From positions 52,829,501-52,893,500 of the forward strand of contig NC_073696.1 of the NCBI RefSeq assembly GCF_029784165.1: a DNA stretch of 64,000 nucleotides, given 5' to 3'. The stretch comes from Wyeomyia smithii. Lineage: Eukaryota > Arthropoda > Insecta > Diptera > Culicidae. Positions 11,690-22,622 of this stretch are shown piece after piece. The notes beneath the pieces were generated by a model that had not been told where the DNA came from, did not search any database, and saw only the letters and a list, made by a program, of their open reading frames with translations. The stretch's first letter is position 1, and each line of letters begins with the position of its first letter. The position numbers were made by a program, and so were the translations under genes.

Positions 11690-12810
11690 AATCCGACAGG
11701 TTAATGCTTCAGAGCGCAAACAAATAAAGTGCTTAGAATCCCGCCCACTGGCCGATAAACAATTCGTGCAATATAGCTGACCACCCTTGAAGGTTCTACA
11801 TCAAGCGTCAGGATAGCCGGTGAGATATCGGACTCGTTCGTGACGTTAGATGGTTTGAAGCAGGGTGACGGGCTGTCGAACTTATTGTTCAACATCGCAT
11901 TGGAAGGTGCTATACGAAGAGCTGGTGTGCAGAGAAGCGGCACCATCATTACGAAGTCGCACATGCTTCTCGGTTTTGCGGACGAAATCGACATCATTGG
12001 TATCAACCGTAGAGCTGTGGAAGAGGCCTTCGGACCTCTCGGGAGGGAAGCTGCGAGATTAGGGCTCGTCATAAACTCTGTCAAAACGAAATACATGGTG
12101 GCTGGCAGAGCGCGTGGTAGTCCGTCGAAGGTTGGTGCTGCGGTGGTGCTAGATGGGGAAACATTTGAAGTAGTCGACGAATTTATTTACCTGGGCACAT
12201 TAGTGACATGTGACAACGAGGTTAGCCGTGAGATAAAGAGGCGGATAGCAGCCGCAAACAGGGCCTTTTACGGATTACGTAACCAGCTAAGGTCCCGCAG
12301 TCTGCAAATCCGAACTAAACTTGCACTCTATAAAACACTGATTCTTCCGGTGGCCCTCTACGGCCATGAATCATGGACGCTAAAAGAGGCTGATCGGCGA
12401 GCTCTTCGTGTTTTTGAGCGTAGGATTTTGCGTTCAATCCCTGGCGGCAAACTAGAAAATGGTGTTTGGCGCAGACGCATGAACCATGAAGTGTACCAGG
12501 CATACAAATCGGCGGATATAGTCAAGCGGATAAAACACGGCAGGCTTCAGTGGGCTGGGCATGTAGCGAGAATGCCGGATGAGCGTCAAGCGAAGGCTAT
12601 ATTTAGCAGGAATCCCGATAGAGGTCGACGACTTCGAGGTAGACCCCGCACTCGTTGGATGTGTGCTGTCGACGAGGATGCACGCGAAATAGGTGTTAGG
12701 GGCGATTGGAGGATAGCAGCCCAAGACCGAGGGACATGGCGACGTATTCTGGATTCGGCATTGGATCGATAATCGGTCTGTCGTCTTTAAAGTAAAGTAA
12801 GTAAGCTGAC
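11690..12810 (+). pseudogene. 5'-truncated RTE-like LINE: C-terminal half of RT
   Basis: An open frame of 310 codons (11,840-12,772), with recognisable RT sequence extending upstream through a stop at about 11,770, covers the second half of a non-LTR reverse transcriptase. Motif B reads LDGLKQGDGLSNLLFNIALE. Motif C reads LLGFADEIDIIG, so the second catalytic Asp of the usual FADD is Glu and the enzyme is probably inactive. Then come KTKYMVAGR, FIYLGTLVTCDNEVSREIKR, the conserved LYKTLILPVALYGHESWTL, and the C-terminal LQWAGHVARMPDERQAK typical of RTE-type elements. After the stop, the 3' end is a short AAGTAAAGTAAGTAAG repeat, fitting the short-repeat tails of RTE elements. The endonuclease is absent. 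A fragment of a related copy is at 60,434-60,670 on the minus strand. Confidence 0.87.
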
Positions 12811-13291
12811 CATTTTAAATTTTCGGCTTGAGTTCGAGCCTTCAGATCGTGAATGATAACTATATTCTGATCGTGCTTAGTTTGACGTGTTGAAAATTAA
12901 ATTAGAGGCAATCACTTCAGTAGTAGCTTCCCACTACATCACTTGTAACAGTAATTATACTTTTTGTTTTAGCTCTTCGATAATGTTTATATATGATTCA
13001 ATCATCTCAGAATTGATTGACCTGCAAAACTGTTCAACTGATCCCAAAAGTGACAGTTAAAATTTTACCTTTCTCTTGAGGAAGAATTTAAATCTCCAAA
13101 ACTCCTCCTGTTCGAAAGGCTGTGGGAACGTTGACTTCCAAGTTTTAAACATCTATTCGATTTTTGTCAATCCTGTGAAATTTTTAAAAACCGTTTGAAA
13201 CTATTCAACTTGGCCGCTTAAGTGTATTTGTAATAGGTAATAGTTTAAGTTTTATTCATGTAGACAAATGCAGCCAGATGAATTAATAAAC
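12811..13291. other. Probable LINE 3' flank, non-coding
   Basis: Non-coding sequence leading into the (AAT)n tract. The layout would fit the 3' untranslated end of an I-type LINE, but there is no coding evidence. Confidence 0.3.
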
Positions 13292-13320
13292 CAATAATAA
13301 TAATAATAATAATAATAATA
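13292..13320. repeat. (AAT)n microsatellite
   Basis: About nine uninterrupted AAT units following AATTAATAAACC. It could be a TAA-type LINE tail or a simple repeat. Confidence 0.85.
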
Positions 13321-16300
13321 CCTGTTTGATATACTTTGACAAAAAACTCGAACAAAAATTACTTTAAAATCTAAATTCTAAAATTCAATACATTTTCTAT
13401 ACCAGAATCATATAGACCTTTAATCTAAACAGACCGCTCCATAGCACTGCCGCCACTTGCTGCATGGTTTAATTCGATTAACGGAAAGCTAGGTACTTTG
13501 ATGTATTATGCTATTAATTTCCATAATTCCCCTGCTTCCGGTCAGCGAGCAAAGCGACAACAGAGCGATCCCCGTAGCCTTAGATCAGCTCGGAATTATT
13601 GCGTCCGACACATGACGGACATTCAATCGGAATTGGATTTTCACCTTTCCGACGCGCGGAAATCGCGTATTGCTGAATTATCCGCTCCAACGAGAGGGTT
13701 TGGCCGCGTGGACCTTCATGAGTTGCGTGCATACATAATGGCGAAAAATCCCCAAGGCCATACAACCGGCATGCATGCAGTCCATTTCGGCGTGTTTGAT
13801 AATCAATGTTTGATGAAAAGCATTGTGCGAAATCGGTATTCCACAAATGCCGCCGCACTTCTTCTTCTGTCTGGTGCGTTCTTCTTCAAAACCCGCGCCC
13901 GCTCAGTAAGTGCTATGTTTTACATTTTCGCTCGTTGAAAAGCTTGAGTTTCGCTCTAAAAATAAAATCATTGATAATCACACAACGACACATCACACCA
14001 GTTGGTGAATTGAAACCGAATTTTCCGTATTTGCAATGATGGGAGCTTTTCACGTGCGGAAATGTTCAAAGAATAATTTACCTTGATGCCAAACGATGCG
14101 ATTGAAACCGCTTCGCTTGTACATCTATATATGTGTGTGCAGAGGATATAATAAGTGTATGCTGAAATATGTATGATTCGTGATTTGCCTAAGGGTTTAG
14201 TGCCAATTACGAAAGGTCAACTAACGCTCAGCTAGCATTCGGCAAATTAAATTCGAAAATATATCACATAATCATGATTGTTTTTTTGAACTGAATTGTT
14301 TCTGTAAATATTCGCTTTTGCAATAAATAATTAACTATATGAGAAACATTTAGGGAAGCTACTCATAACTAATTATTTATAATCCGTGTTCAAAACACAC
14401 TTCACCATTGATTGAAATATTTCGGAGCAGTGACATTTTCGTTGCAATTAGTCAATATAGTCATCAGCCTTGTATTTACACAATAAACAATTTTAAAAAA
14501 AAATTGGTCAACGGTTTGTCGTTACGATTCTTTTGACTTTAGCAGTTCCTCCCAACCGAGATTCGAGACTACGATGATTGGCTCCTTAGACCCCAGAAGC
14601 TCCTCGAGACCAACCGGAAATCGAAAGCCCACCGATATTATTATTCCAGGGGCTTAATTCTTCCATCATTCTATCATGCCTAATGTTTCATACATCCGTA
14701 TTGTCGTGTATACCAATCACAATTTGCTGTTCCCCTGACGAAACAGATCTGATACAATGTAAATAAACATATACTATACACACATGGAAAAGCTCTCCTT
14801 CATGGCATGCAAACATATCTCATTTCGGGGACCAGAACAATCAGACAGTATGAGTTCTCCCCTGTTCGTATGACGATGATGATGGTGGCGGTGACACAAT
14901 ATTTTGCTGGGCTCTGAAACTTGCTGGTTGAAGAAAACCTACTCACTTGGGCTTGTAAATAACCAAGCACCCAGCACAGACGATGTGATGTTAATGGGAT
15001 TGTTAAAGGATCAAACGACGCTAACTACCATCCGGTTGACATCGTCAGCCTGCGTCATTGTGTCTTAATAGGAGCGGTTTGCTTTCGGGAGTGTTCGAGA
15101 GACAAACCAAATTGCAGTGACTCCGTGAGTAGTCTACTTCTTCGTATCTGTCACGGAGGACAACGTAAGAAGGTTATACCAATTTGTACCTATTAAGGAC
15201 ATTTCTTGAACAGACCGGATGGTATCGCAAATTGTTCAATATAAATAAGCAATACAAAAGCAGTTTGACTAGTTGGTCACGGGAGGTAATCCGGAATTAC
15301 TCCTGAATCAATAGAGGAATTCTAATAATAGAAAAGTTCAACATTCATTTTCCTATGCCACAGGCGGTATATGGCGTTCCTGTTATTCGTCAATCATTCA
15401 ACTTTAGTACAAGTTGCGTTACCTTGTGACAGCGGTAGAGGACGGCCTAACATTCTTGGACTATTAAATTAATTTTCATTAATTACTTGTTCATAAATCA
15501 AACTACATCAAGTCGCGCGAGTGTTGCAGGAATCGTGAAAATTGAAGGCTTATTCTCTGTGTCAAAAAGTCAGTTTTGCACCATTTATTACCAACAATAA
15601 ACAAGGTCCAAATATTCTCATTCGCACTTCATTTCATTACCTAGTTTACCGGTTTTTTCTTCCGAAATAATAAGCCGATACAAGCGAATCGTTCTACTGG
15701 CACTTTTGTTTAACCGGAAAAAATATGAGCGGAGCCATAAAAATTGAACGAATTTTCTTCTGGCACGCAAAACATCGATCGACTCGGACTACTAGTGAAA
15801 AAGCGAGAAAAATTCAACAAGCGGCCGAAGGAAAACCCGTTTCGGTTACTTTTTCCGTCTACTACTACAATTGAAACAACAGTAGTAGGAAAGCGGAAAC
15901 TAGCAAACGAAATTAGGATACGGATGAAGCAAACAAGGAAGAATTTAACGTTCGTGTTTATTTCGATAAAATAAAGGTGTTTTTTGCCTTCTCCGTTACC
16001 TTGTAGTGACGTACTGACACACCACCGAAGGATTTCCGAGTAGCCACAAAACGGCACGGAAAATTGCCCATTCGGCCTTGCTTAAAGTGGTAAGCACCGG
16101 TAACCTCCAGTCTATCGCCCCGTCGTTTACCATCGGGCATCGAATCGAATTAAAACGGAAGGGAATATTTCCGCAGTCCTGTTGGCGCCAGACTGTTGGT
16201 TTCACTTTCATGCTCTGGAAATTTTCCAAAGGCTGCAAGTATGTACCTACGGGTCGTATCGTTGCTACTCGCTGCGTTAGAAGCGAAGTAATTTAATCAT

Positions 16301-16596
16301 TGTATATTCAACTAATTGTGCATCTCACGGTAGGTGGGGTCGATTTCAAATGCGTTTCAATGTTTGCCGAAAGTCTTAGATGGAAATTATGTGTGATTAA
16401 TTCATGAGCTCAGTTTTGTTGTTGCACACGCGATATTGATTAGACTGAAAATTTCTTAGCAAAATTTAATATGAATACTTGCATTTTGTAGTCTAGTGAA
16501 ATGAAATTGTCAAAAGAATTAAAAGAAAAATTTATAACCAACGGAAAGATTGGCAAAACGGTTGGTCAAAAAGAGAGCATAGAAGATTTGTTTTTT
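13321..16596. other. No recognised gene
   Basis: No family recognised. A 146-codon open frame at 13,498-13,938 (plus) sits in a GC-richer patch but lacks similarity I can name, and it is overlapped by a comparable open frame on the other strand, so I do not call it. A second GC-richer patch at 15,740-16,300 also shows overlapping frames on both strands. No tRNA, splice pair or repeat boundary was found. Confidence 0.4.
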
Positions 16597-16860
16597 TTTG
16601 AAGTAGAATACTTCTCTCAGGAAGTTCGGCTACGTAAGGATGTGAAATGAAAATCTAAAACCGAAAAAAGTGAAAAATATGTCCAATTTCAAATGCTAAT
16701 AAATCGGTTAGTATTCGATGGATTTCCTTCGTTCTTGCAGCAATAGATTGAAAAATCTTCTAAGATTCTTCCCCAAAATAAGATAATTGTAATTTTATTA
16801 TTCACACTATTGTACTATTGAAAATAGTTAAGCCTTGTCAAAACGAAAAATTCGACCTCT

Positions 16861-16947
16861 GATTGGTCGTTATATGCTTGCTTCCCAAGTACGGTCGACA
16901 GGATCATATACCTTGCAATTCAAAACATGCTATTTGGCCTATATAAG
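16861..16947 (+). promoter_or_regulatory. Promoter-like block 1 (CCAAT-like plus TATA)
   Basis: GATTGGTCG (inverse CCAAT box) lies about 80 bp upstream of TATATAAG at 16,940-16,947. A coding-like segment encoding ALALWLITTSQ begins about 70 bp after the TATA box. There is no in-frame ATG between the TATA box and that segment, so the downstream peptide looks broken in this block. Confidence 0.45.
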
Positions 16948-17017
16948 AGCCTGTTTCAGCTGGAGCCGCTCATAATAGTTCTAGACAGCGAAAACAGCAG
17001 TCGTCCTTTCTTAGCAG

Positions 17018-17122
17018 CAGCACTAGCCCTGTGGTTGATCACCACGTCTCAGGAGCAGCACGTTTCTTCTCAGCGTGTGTCGCCAGACTGCCATTATTCC
17101 CCCCGTGTTGGGGCAGCATGAA
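17018..17122 (+). pseudogene. Broken paralogue of the 44-codon secreted peptide
   Basis: The segment reads ALALWLITTSQ and aligns in frame with SLALWLVITSQ of the intact ORF at 18,045; the shared DNA core is GCCCTGTGGTTGRTCAYCAC. After Gln the two diverge, and this copy runs to a stop at about 17,122. The only in-frame ATG (16,927) overlaps the TATA box, so no sensible start remains. It is probably a pseudogenised duplicate, or a different exon arrangement. Confidence 0.4.
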
Positions 17123-17580
17123 GATTGCCATCAGGAAATCCAATTCTGAACATCAAAATGCTTTTTTCAAGGCAAATAAACAAGTCATTGAAGGTTAATA
17201 ATTTTTGTCAACGCAAACAAGCATTCTGTGTTGCATTCTAGCAATTTAAATTTGTCTCACCCGTCTAATTTACTGAATGTGAAATAGCTTCCACAGTGCA
17301 TGTTGTCCGTGTATCTTAATTCCCCCAATGTTAGGGCAGCTCAAAGGTTGTAATCAGCAACCGATTTTGAACCGCAAAATGCTTTTTTTCAAGGCAAATA
17401 AAAAAATAATTGAAGATTAATAATTTTCTGGCATCAACACAAGCAGACATTCTGTGCAGATGCAATCAAATTCTGTTGTAGTTGTCTAATTCTTACTTTA
17501 TTTAGTAAACCCTCCACTGTAGGGGCAGCGCAAAGGCTGCGATCAGCATAACCGACATTGAATAATAAACTGCCCTGTTA
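17093..17580 (+). repeat. Three diverged tandem segments (GGGGCAGC repeats)
   Basis: Three blocks each start with a C-rich run, then G(T/A)GTTRGGGCAGC or TGTAGGGGCAGC, and a downstream GAT(T/C)(G)CCATCAG- or AATCAGC-like phrase (starts about 17,093, 17,314 and 17,504; spacing about 190-220 bp). The first two also share TGCTTTTTTCAAGGCAAATAAA with an AATAAA signal, which resembles the 3' end of the intact peptide unit at 18,280. They look like duplicated 3' ends of the same small transcription unit. Confidence 0.55.
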
Positions 17581-17906
17581 GAACGCATTCACAAATGCAG
17601 TTAGTTCGACTATGCAGAGCTAATATGAAGTCGATTCAATCAATCAGCATAAACAGAATTTCGTCGTCTCCCAGCTGCCAAGTTGCAACATGATGCAACA
17701 CGCAACAGCGAGCAAACGAAATCGCTTGATGTTACAAACCGCAATAAGATACGGGTTAAACCCGTTGCGTGTGTGAGAGCACCATCGGTGTTTATTCGCT
17801 GGATACAAAAATCAAATGCGAATTGTGGAATAATTTGTCTGAAGAACATTAGGAAATGGAACAACTGAACTGATAGGGCGTGGCCTATTACGTAGCACCC
17901 TTCGGC

Positions 17907-17914
17907 TATAAAAG
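17907..17914 (+). promoter_or_regulatory. TATA box of promoter block 2
   Basis: TATAAAAG in the context CTTCGGCTATAAAAGAGTG. An initiator-like TCATTAGT starts at 17,941, at about the spacing expected for an RNA polymerase II start site. The nearest productive ATG is 18,045. Confidence 0.55.
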
Positions 17915-18044
17915 AGTGTTTCTGGGAAAACTAGCTACATTCATTAGTCGGAAGGTGAGCTGGATGGACCGTCCACAACGTTGACAGCAGCAGCAGCAGA
18001 TATCAGCACTCAGCGGTAACAGAATACATCAGCGGGTTGCGCCT

Positions 18045-18179
18045 ATGGCTGCCTTCAAATTAAACAAATCACTTGCCCTGTGGTTGGTCATCACGTCTCA
18101 GGCCTCTGCCGAACGAACGAACGCCAACGTGAGCGATCGGGCGAGATTTTTGCCGTACATCAGCCGGCACTTCCTCTAA
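18045..18179 (+). CDS. Candidate secreted micropeptide, 44 aa
   Basis: A 44-codon ORF. Residues 1-22 form a textbook signal peptide: a short basic N-region (MAAFKLNK), a hydrophobic core (SLALWLVIT) and a small-residue cleavage motif (SQASA before E23). The mature part would be 22 residues, ERTNANVSDRARFLPYISRH plus FL: polar, net basic, with no cysteines and one N-V-S sequon. Upstream are a TATA box at 17,907 and an initiator-like start at 17,941; a 6-codon upstream ORF lies in the leader. Downstream an AATAAA is at 18,289. I recognise no family. Against it: it sits in a dispersed repeat, it is very short, and the related copies are broken. For it: signal peptide, promoter and polyadenylation signals are all correctly ordered, and the peptide core is conserved in frame in the neighbouring block at 17,018. 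Expression is untested. Confidence 0.5.
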   Translation: MAAFKLNKSLALWLVITSQASAERTNANVSDRARFLPYISRHFL

Positions 18180-18288
18180 TGGAAAAGTTGGATCATTTTG
18201 TTCAGAAGAATATTACTGTCGGTAATATTACAGAGCTGCGATTGCATTATATCCGATATGGAATTGAACAATTGTTCTTTTGAGGACA

Positions 18289-18294
18289 AATAAA
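18289..18294 (+). terminator. Polyadenylation signal of the micropeptide unit
   Basis: AATAAA in GAGGACAAATAAAACACTT, 110 bp after the stop codon. A similar context (CAAGGCAAATAAA) is found in the tandem segments at 17,173 and 17,393. Confidence 0.5.
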
Positions 18295-19558
18295 ACACTT
18301 AATTTGAAGAGTTAATAGTTTTGGGTAGCAGTAGCAGTATGGTAACAGCCTCGGCGGTAGGTGCCGCGGTTCTTCCATGAGGCGGATGTTATAAGGAAGT
18401 AAATGGAAGCGGCATGGCGAAACAGTTCGGGTGTGCTTAGACGCGCGTCATTTTTCGTTGTTGATAATATTCCCCACATGAAACGAAGCGTTTTCGTACG
18501 ATAGCGGTGGTATTAGCGGTAGATGCATTTGCCAACACTTACTCCAGTAAAGCCGTGTCTAATTTTCAATGTGAAAACACCATTCTATTGTGTTGGCCGT
18601 GCACATTAGGCCTCTGCCAGGCTAAACGCGAAAAGCGGCGTGAACCGTTTCGCCCGGCCGTAGGTTAATGTGCAGCCGTTAGTAGAGCTGTGTAAAAGTA
18701 TTCTACTTAAACCTCGCGGTCGTGGCTTTGCACTCAACCCTCCTGTGATTTTTTAAACTAATTTCTATTTGCATAATGACTATTTACCCGCCCATATTCA
18801 AGTTCTTCAAAGCGGACGGTATATGTAGTTAGGTAAAAGAAAGGCACAAAGTGTGATACGATTATTGGAATAAGAGCAAGCCCACCAGTGGCTAAATTGA
18901 AGTTTCTAAAGCTAGTTTGCCAACTCCCACCATAACGCGGCAACCGCACCGGGCGTTGCTATGTTGGTTTGGGAAATAGCAATCCCCACCTCGGGTAGTA
19001 GCGAGTTATTAAATTTGGCAACGCGATAGCAACGAGCCGAATCGTTGCTATTTGATGAAATGTCAAACTGTTGTTTTTTTGTGCTCGATAGTGAATGTTC
19101 GTAATAATATTACGAAGATGATGAGTGTTTTGAATGCGGACTCAATTGATCGGCCTCGGAAGACGAAGTGTTTTGCCTCGCTTGTTAAACACGTCGTAGG
19201 ACGCAAGTGTCGGCATGAACCACTACTCAATTTTATTTCCGATTGAGCTGAAATTTTGCACAGGGTGTTTTTTCGGGCAGGTAAACATTTTGTAAGGTTT
19301 TTTATTGAGATGACAATTTTGGTTGGCATTTCGGCCTGCAACCTAAACGATGCGGAAAGCTCAAATCCTCACAAGATTGGCCAATATTATTCAACGAACC
19401 TGGAAGGTTTAAGCAAATCTGCTCGGGAGTATTACCAACTATTTTCCCGTTTCGTTCGGTCATTGTATAAAAAACCATTTTTCTCCTTTACCGCTGTTTC
19501 AATCTTCAAAAACAACCTAAAATGCGTTCGAAAGCGGCGTTGGAAATGGTCATCGGTA

Positions 19559-20142
19559 TACTGCCGGTACACGCATAACTGTCCCATACTGATTTTGGTC
19601 ACTTTTGAGTTATCATCGGGAATCGACTTAATTGTTATCATACTTTCTAAGAAAAAATTAAAATTGATTCTTTTGTATGGAAAAACATGGAAAAAATACC
19701 AAGTTGTTTTTGTCCCATATTGAAAGTACCCGCATTACAGTTCCACTGCATAGTGGTACAAACTGCAAACATAAAATTTTGCTCCAGATTAGTGTATATC
19801 GGATTATTTTAGGCATGGAGAAGTATGTTAAATTACTAGACTAATGTTGTTTTTCTGTAGTACAATCTACGTTGCCAATGAGATACTGCCGGTTGCTGGT
19901 TGAATTTATATGTGATGGGACAAAATTTGCGAGTACTTTTGAAATGTACCCGCATATTTTGTCCCATTTTGTCTTTTTTTCAAGTCATATAACGTAAAAC
20001 CAATTCCATCCATGGTTTTTTGTTCTCACCGATGAATTTGTGGTGCCATGCAACTGTTATGGTCATTGGTTCTGCCGTTAAATCGCCGTTTTCTCAACAT
20101 GTTGTTTTTCATTATGGGACAGTTATTCGGGTACCGGCAGTA
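19559..20142. mobile_element. Nested inverted-repeat element (TACTGCCGG ends)
   Basis: The left end TACTGCCGGTACACGCATAA is mirrored at the right end (reverse complement TACTGCCGGTACCCGAATAA), and both continue CTGTCCCAT. Inside is a further 21-bp hairpin, TGGGACAAAATTTGCGAGTAC against its inverse (19,916-19,966). About 584 bp, no coding capacity. The ends fall within TATA, compatible with a TA target, but this is not provable here. Confidence 0.65.
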
Positions 20143-20317
20143 TAGAGTATAGACCGTTGTTGAAACGCTGGATGGCACCTTTCTCCGTATGGCGTTTTTT
20201 TGGGTATTTACTAGGCTGAGAGTCGCCCCGAATCTTTCCAAAAACCATTTTCTTAATCGCGTTACGCGATTCGCGTATAAGGAAATTTGTTTTGCGAAAT
20301 CACTTTCTTCATCACTA

Positions 20318-20570
20318 GACTGCCGCGCATAGCAAGTTAGTCCCATTTGCATTTTCAGTAAAATTGAGTTATTACGCGTAAATGGTAGCTAACAATGCAT
20401 AGTTTCGTAACAATGGATGAGCTCATGAACTTTGTTATGAAAAACTGCTGGAAAACATCCAAACAAATTGTCCCATCTCGTAAAAAGCAATGTTATAAAA
20501 TCATATGAAAACGCGTTTTTCTCGGCTTGCTGAAAATGCAGGTGGGACTGACATGCTATTCGCGGCAGTA
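20318..20570. mobile_element. Nested palindromic MITE (ACTGCCGCG ends)
   Basis: Arms of about 45 bp: left ACTGCCGCGCATAGCAAGTT, right in reverse complement ACTGCCGCGAATAGCATGTC, both continuing AGTCCCAYYTGCATTTTCAG. About 253 bp. Its ends resemble the ACTGCCGG ends of the element 200 bp to the left, so the two may be related non-autonomous families. Confidence 0.65.
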
Positions 20571-21919
20571 GAATCAATCTAATAATCGAAAACAATTTAC
20601 GCGTTCTATATTTAAGTTCTTTTTGGCCGCAAATTTTCAAATAATAATAGCAAACTGTGGGAACCGAGACAGCATGAAATACAGAATACAACTAATGACA
20701 GTTCGCCAGCTTTCAGTAGAATAGACATTTAAGCCAACGTTGCGGGACGTGCCCAGTTTTACAGAATTACTTTAAATAAACATATAAGGATGAAAAAATT
20801 TATGTACGCACAAGTAAAAAAATCTGCAAAAGAATTATGCTATCGATAACTTGGGAGAACGGAAACAAAGTTAAAACAAAGTTATGTGAAATGGAGGGAA
20901 CATTTTATGAAGTAGAAAGAACGTAGATCATTCCGGAAACGATTGACTGACGGATAAGTTGGTTATTACTAGATCCGCAAAAAATATGCGAAATACACCA
21001 CAAACAAACATTTTTCCAACGCTGGCTAGTGACGATCTTCAGAAATTGGCAACTGCCGGTGTGAAAAAGAAATAGTGGAATTGGTAATCCCCATTAGCAA
21101 CGACCGGTGCGAAAATCGGTTGCTATCCAAAATAGCAACGGCCAGCGTTGTGAAAATAGCAACTCAAATGGCAACTCACCGGTGCGCTTGCTCTAAGGAA
21201 CAAGATGAAACGCCATGCCGGAAATAAAAGGTTGCGAGTTCAAGTCCCGTTTGGATGCAATATATGTTTTATTAAGCCGACGAGATATTTCAGATTTCGA
21301 AACAAATTTTATAAACAAACGAAGGGAACGTCCATGTGAAATCCCTTTGCGTTATTTTGTTATGTGAGCCTATTCAAGGTAAAACTGAAAAAATAAATTG
21401 GAAGAAAAATATTTTTTATAAGATTCCTGACAGAGATAAGTTGATGATATTTTTTGTATTTTAGGAGAGGGGTTAGACATTTTTGGTAATTCCGAATAGC
21501 ACTCATAATTATTACATTTCTTCTTTGGAAATATAACATCTCCTTGAAAATTAGTTATTGAAAGCTTAGATATCTAAAAAAACTTTTCTATCCTTCTTCA
21601 CGAACAGTGACAGTATTTAATTCTCTAGATTCTGGATAACATCTCCATCACCTAAGCTAGTATGTTTACCTTCGTATATATGTAAACAGATACAGGCCCG
21701 AGAACTGACTCTCGTCGAGCGAGCTAGCTTGCTCCATGAAAATTTTAAGGGAGTCTTCTCATCAGTGGCTTCAAGAAAATGTAAATATGGTTAGTCGCTA
21801 ACAACTCGAACAGCATGCACAATTTTGGCTTTTCTTTTCACCTGCAACTCTCAAATAAAATACTTCGTTTTCAGAAGGGTATACAATCATGTACTCTTGT
21901 CTGTCTAAAGGTAAACATA
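20571..21919. other. Right part of the 2.3-kb element, then non-coding DNA
   Basis: Nothing coding is recognisable. A B-box-like GAGTTCAAGTCCC at about 21,238 lacks a matching A box and is not called a SINE. Confidence 0.4.
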
Positions 21920-22622
21920 TTAGGTGCGCAACTAAGTTCTTACTTTTTTGGAACAAAAATGCAACTTTAGTTTGAAAAAAAAAAATGTTACCTATAAATC
22001 ATTAAAAGTATTACCCGTCGCTAGTTACAACTTTGTCGGAACATGTAATGATCGGACGGCGCAATATCTGGGGAATATGGCGATTGAAGTAGGACTTACC
22101 ATTTGAGCGTTTCTATAGGTTGCTGTAATGAATTCATATTTCATCTCCCGTCACGATGCAATAAAGAAAATCCTTCTTTTTTGCCGCTGGAGCAGTTGTT
22201 AACAGGTGAAAAAACGACTCTCATACTCATCATACGGAATCAAAGTTTCTTGTTTTTGAATTATTCCAAAGCATGCAATCGCTTGGAAATGGCCTGGTGG
22301 GTAACTTCTTATACCGAAGCAAGCTGTCCCTACGTTTGGCATGGATCCTCTAATTCTGGGGGTTTTGGCATTCCTTCGTCAACATCGAAATTACCGTATT
22401 AAAAGGCAACAGAACCAGTCGCGAGACGTTGTTTCACTTAGAGCCATTTTCATAAACTTTTTTTAAATCTTGCTGCGCTTCAACCGCCGTTTTCTTTGAA
22501 TGAAATGAAAAATGTAACGCTTTCTGTAAATGACGATTATTTGGCACATTTGGCCGCGTAACCAAGGGAGAGTTTTTACTTTTTAATTTGAGTGCCAATG
22601 CACAGTGGTCCAGAAACACAAG
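21920..22622 (-). pseudogene. Mariner (mellifera-like) transposase relic
   Basis: Read on the minus strand, an N-terminal helix-turn-helix segment (HSKKTAVEAQQDLKKVYENG, 22,520-22,440) is followed by EDPCQT...EVTHQAISKRLHAL (about 22,350-22,270), both hallmarks of mariner transposases. A C-terminal catalytic-core block follows: SPYSPDIAPSDHYMF (about 22,090-22,045), corresponding to the family's SPDLAPSDYHLF. The region with the first catalytic Asp is degraded, and stops are frequent. At the transposase 3' side, TTAGGTGCGCAACTAAGTTC (21,920) resembles a mellifera-type mariner terminal repeat; the opposite terminus was not found. A dead, internally deleted copy. Confidence 0.85.

Larger units (their letters stand above)
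16597..18740 (+). mobile_element. Dispersed repeat unit carrying two promoter-like blocks (copy A)
   Basis: The left end TTGAAGTAGAATACTTCTCTC recurs at 25,692. The right end, AAGTATTCTACTT followed by a CG-rich stretch and CTCCTGTGATTTTTT, recurs at 26,570-26,630. The core of the right end is the inverse of the left-end core, so the unit is bounded by a short inverted repeat. The left 430 bp of the two copies align well, including a CTCTGATTGGTCG CCAAT-like box. The interior of copy A holds two TATA-box blocks (16,940 and 17,907), three diverged tandem segments and a 44-codon ORF with a predicted signal peptide. The class of element is unknown. It may be a non-autonomous transposon or a duplicated small-gene cassette. 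Confidence 0.6.
18873..21194. mobile_element. 2.3-kb DNA element with long terminal inverted repeats
   Basis: The ends are AGAGCAAGCCCACCAGTG (left) and, in reverse complement, AGAGCAAGCGCACCGGTG (right). Similarity continues inward with gaps for about 150 bp, including GTTGCTAT-rich subterminal motifs and a GCACCGGKCGTTGCTA block on both sides. The interior has frames up to 155 codons (19,256-19,723, plus) that match no transposase I know. Two smaller palindromic elements are nested inside (19,559 and 20,318). A target-site duplication is not clear. It is probably a non-autonomous element; the superfamily is unassigned. Confidence 0.65.

Noticed and set aside
13498..13938. 146-codon plus-strand open frame
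   Set aside because: No family resemblance, no splice or promoter context, and an overlapping 92-codon frame on the other strand. Most likely chance in a GC-richer patch.
21230..21260. B-box-like GAGTTCAAGTCCC suggesting a SINE or tRNA
   Set aside because: No A box at the right distance and no cloverleaf potential seen.
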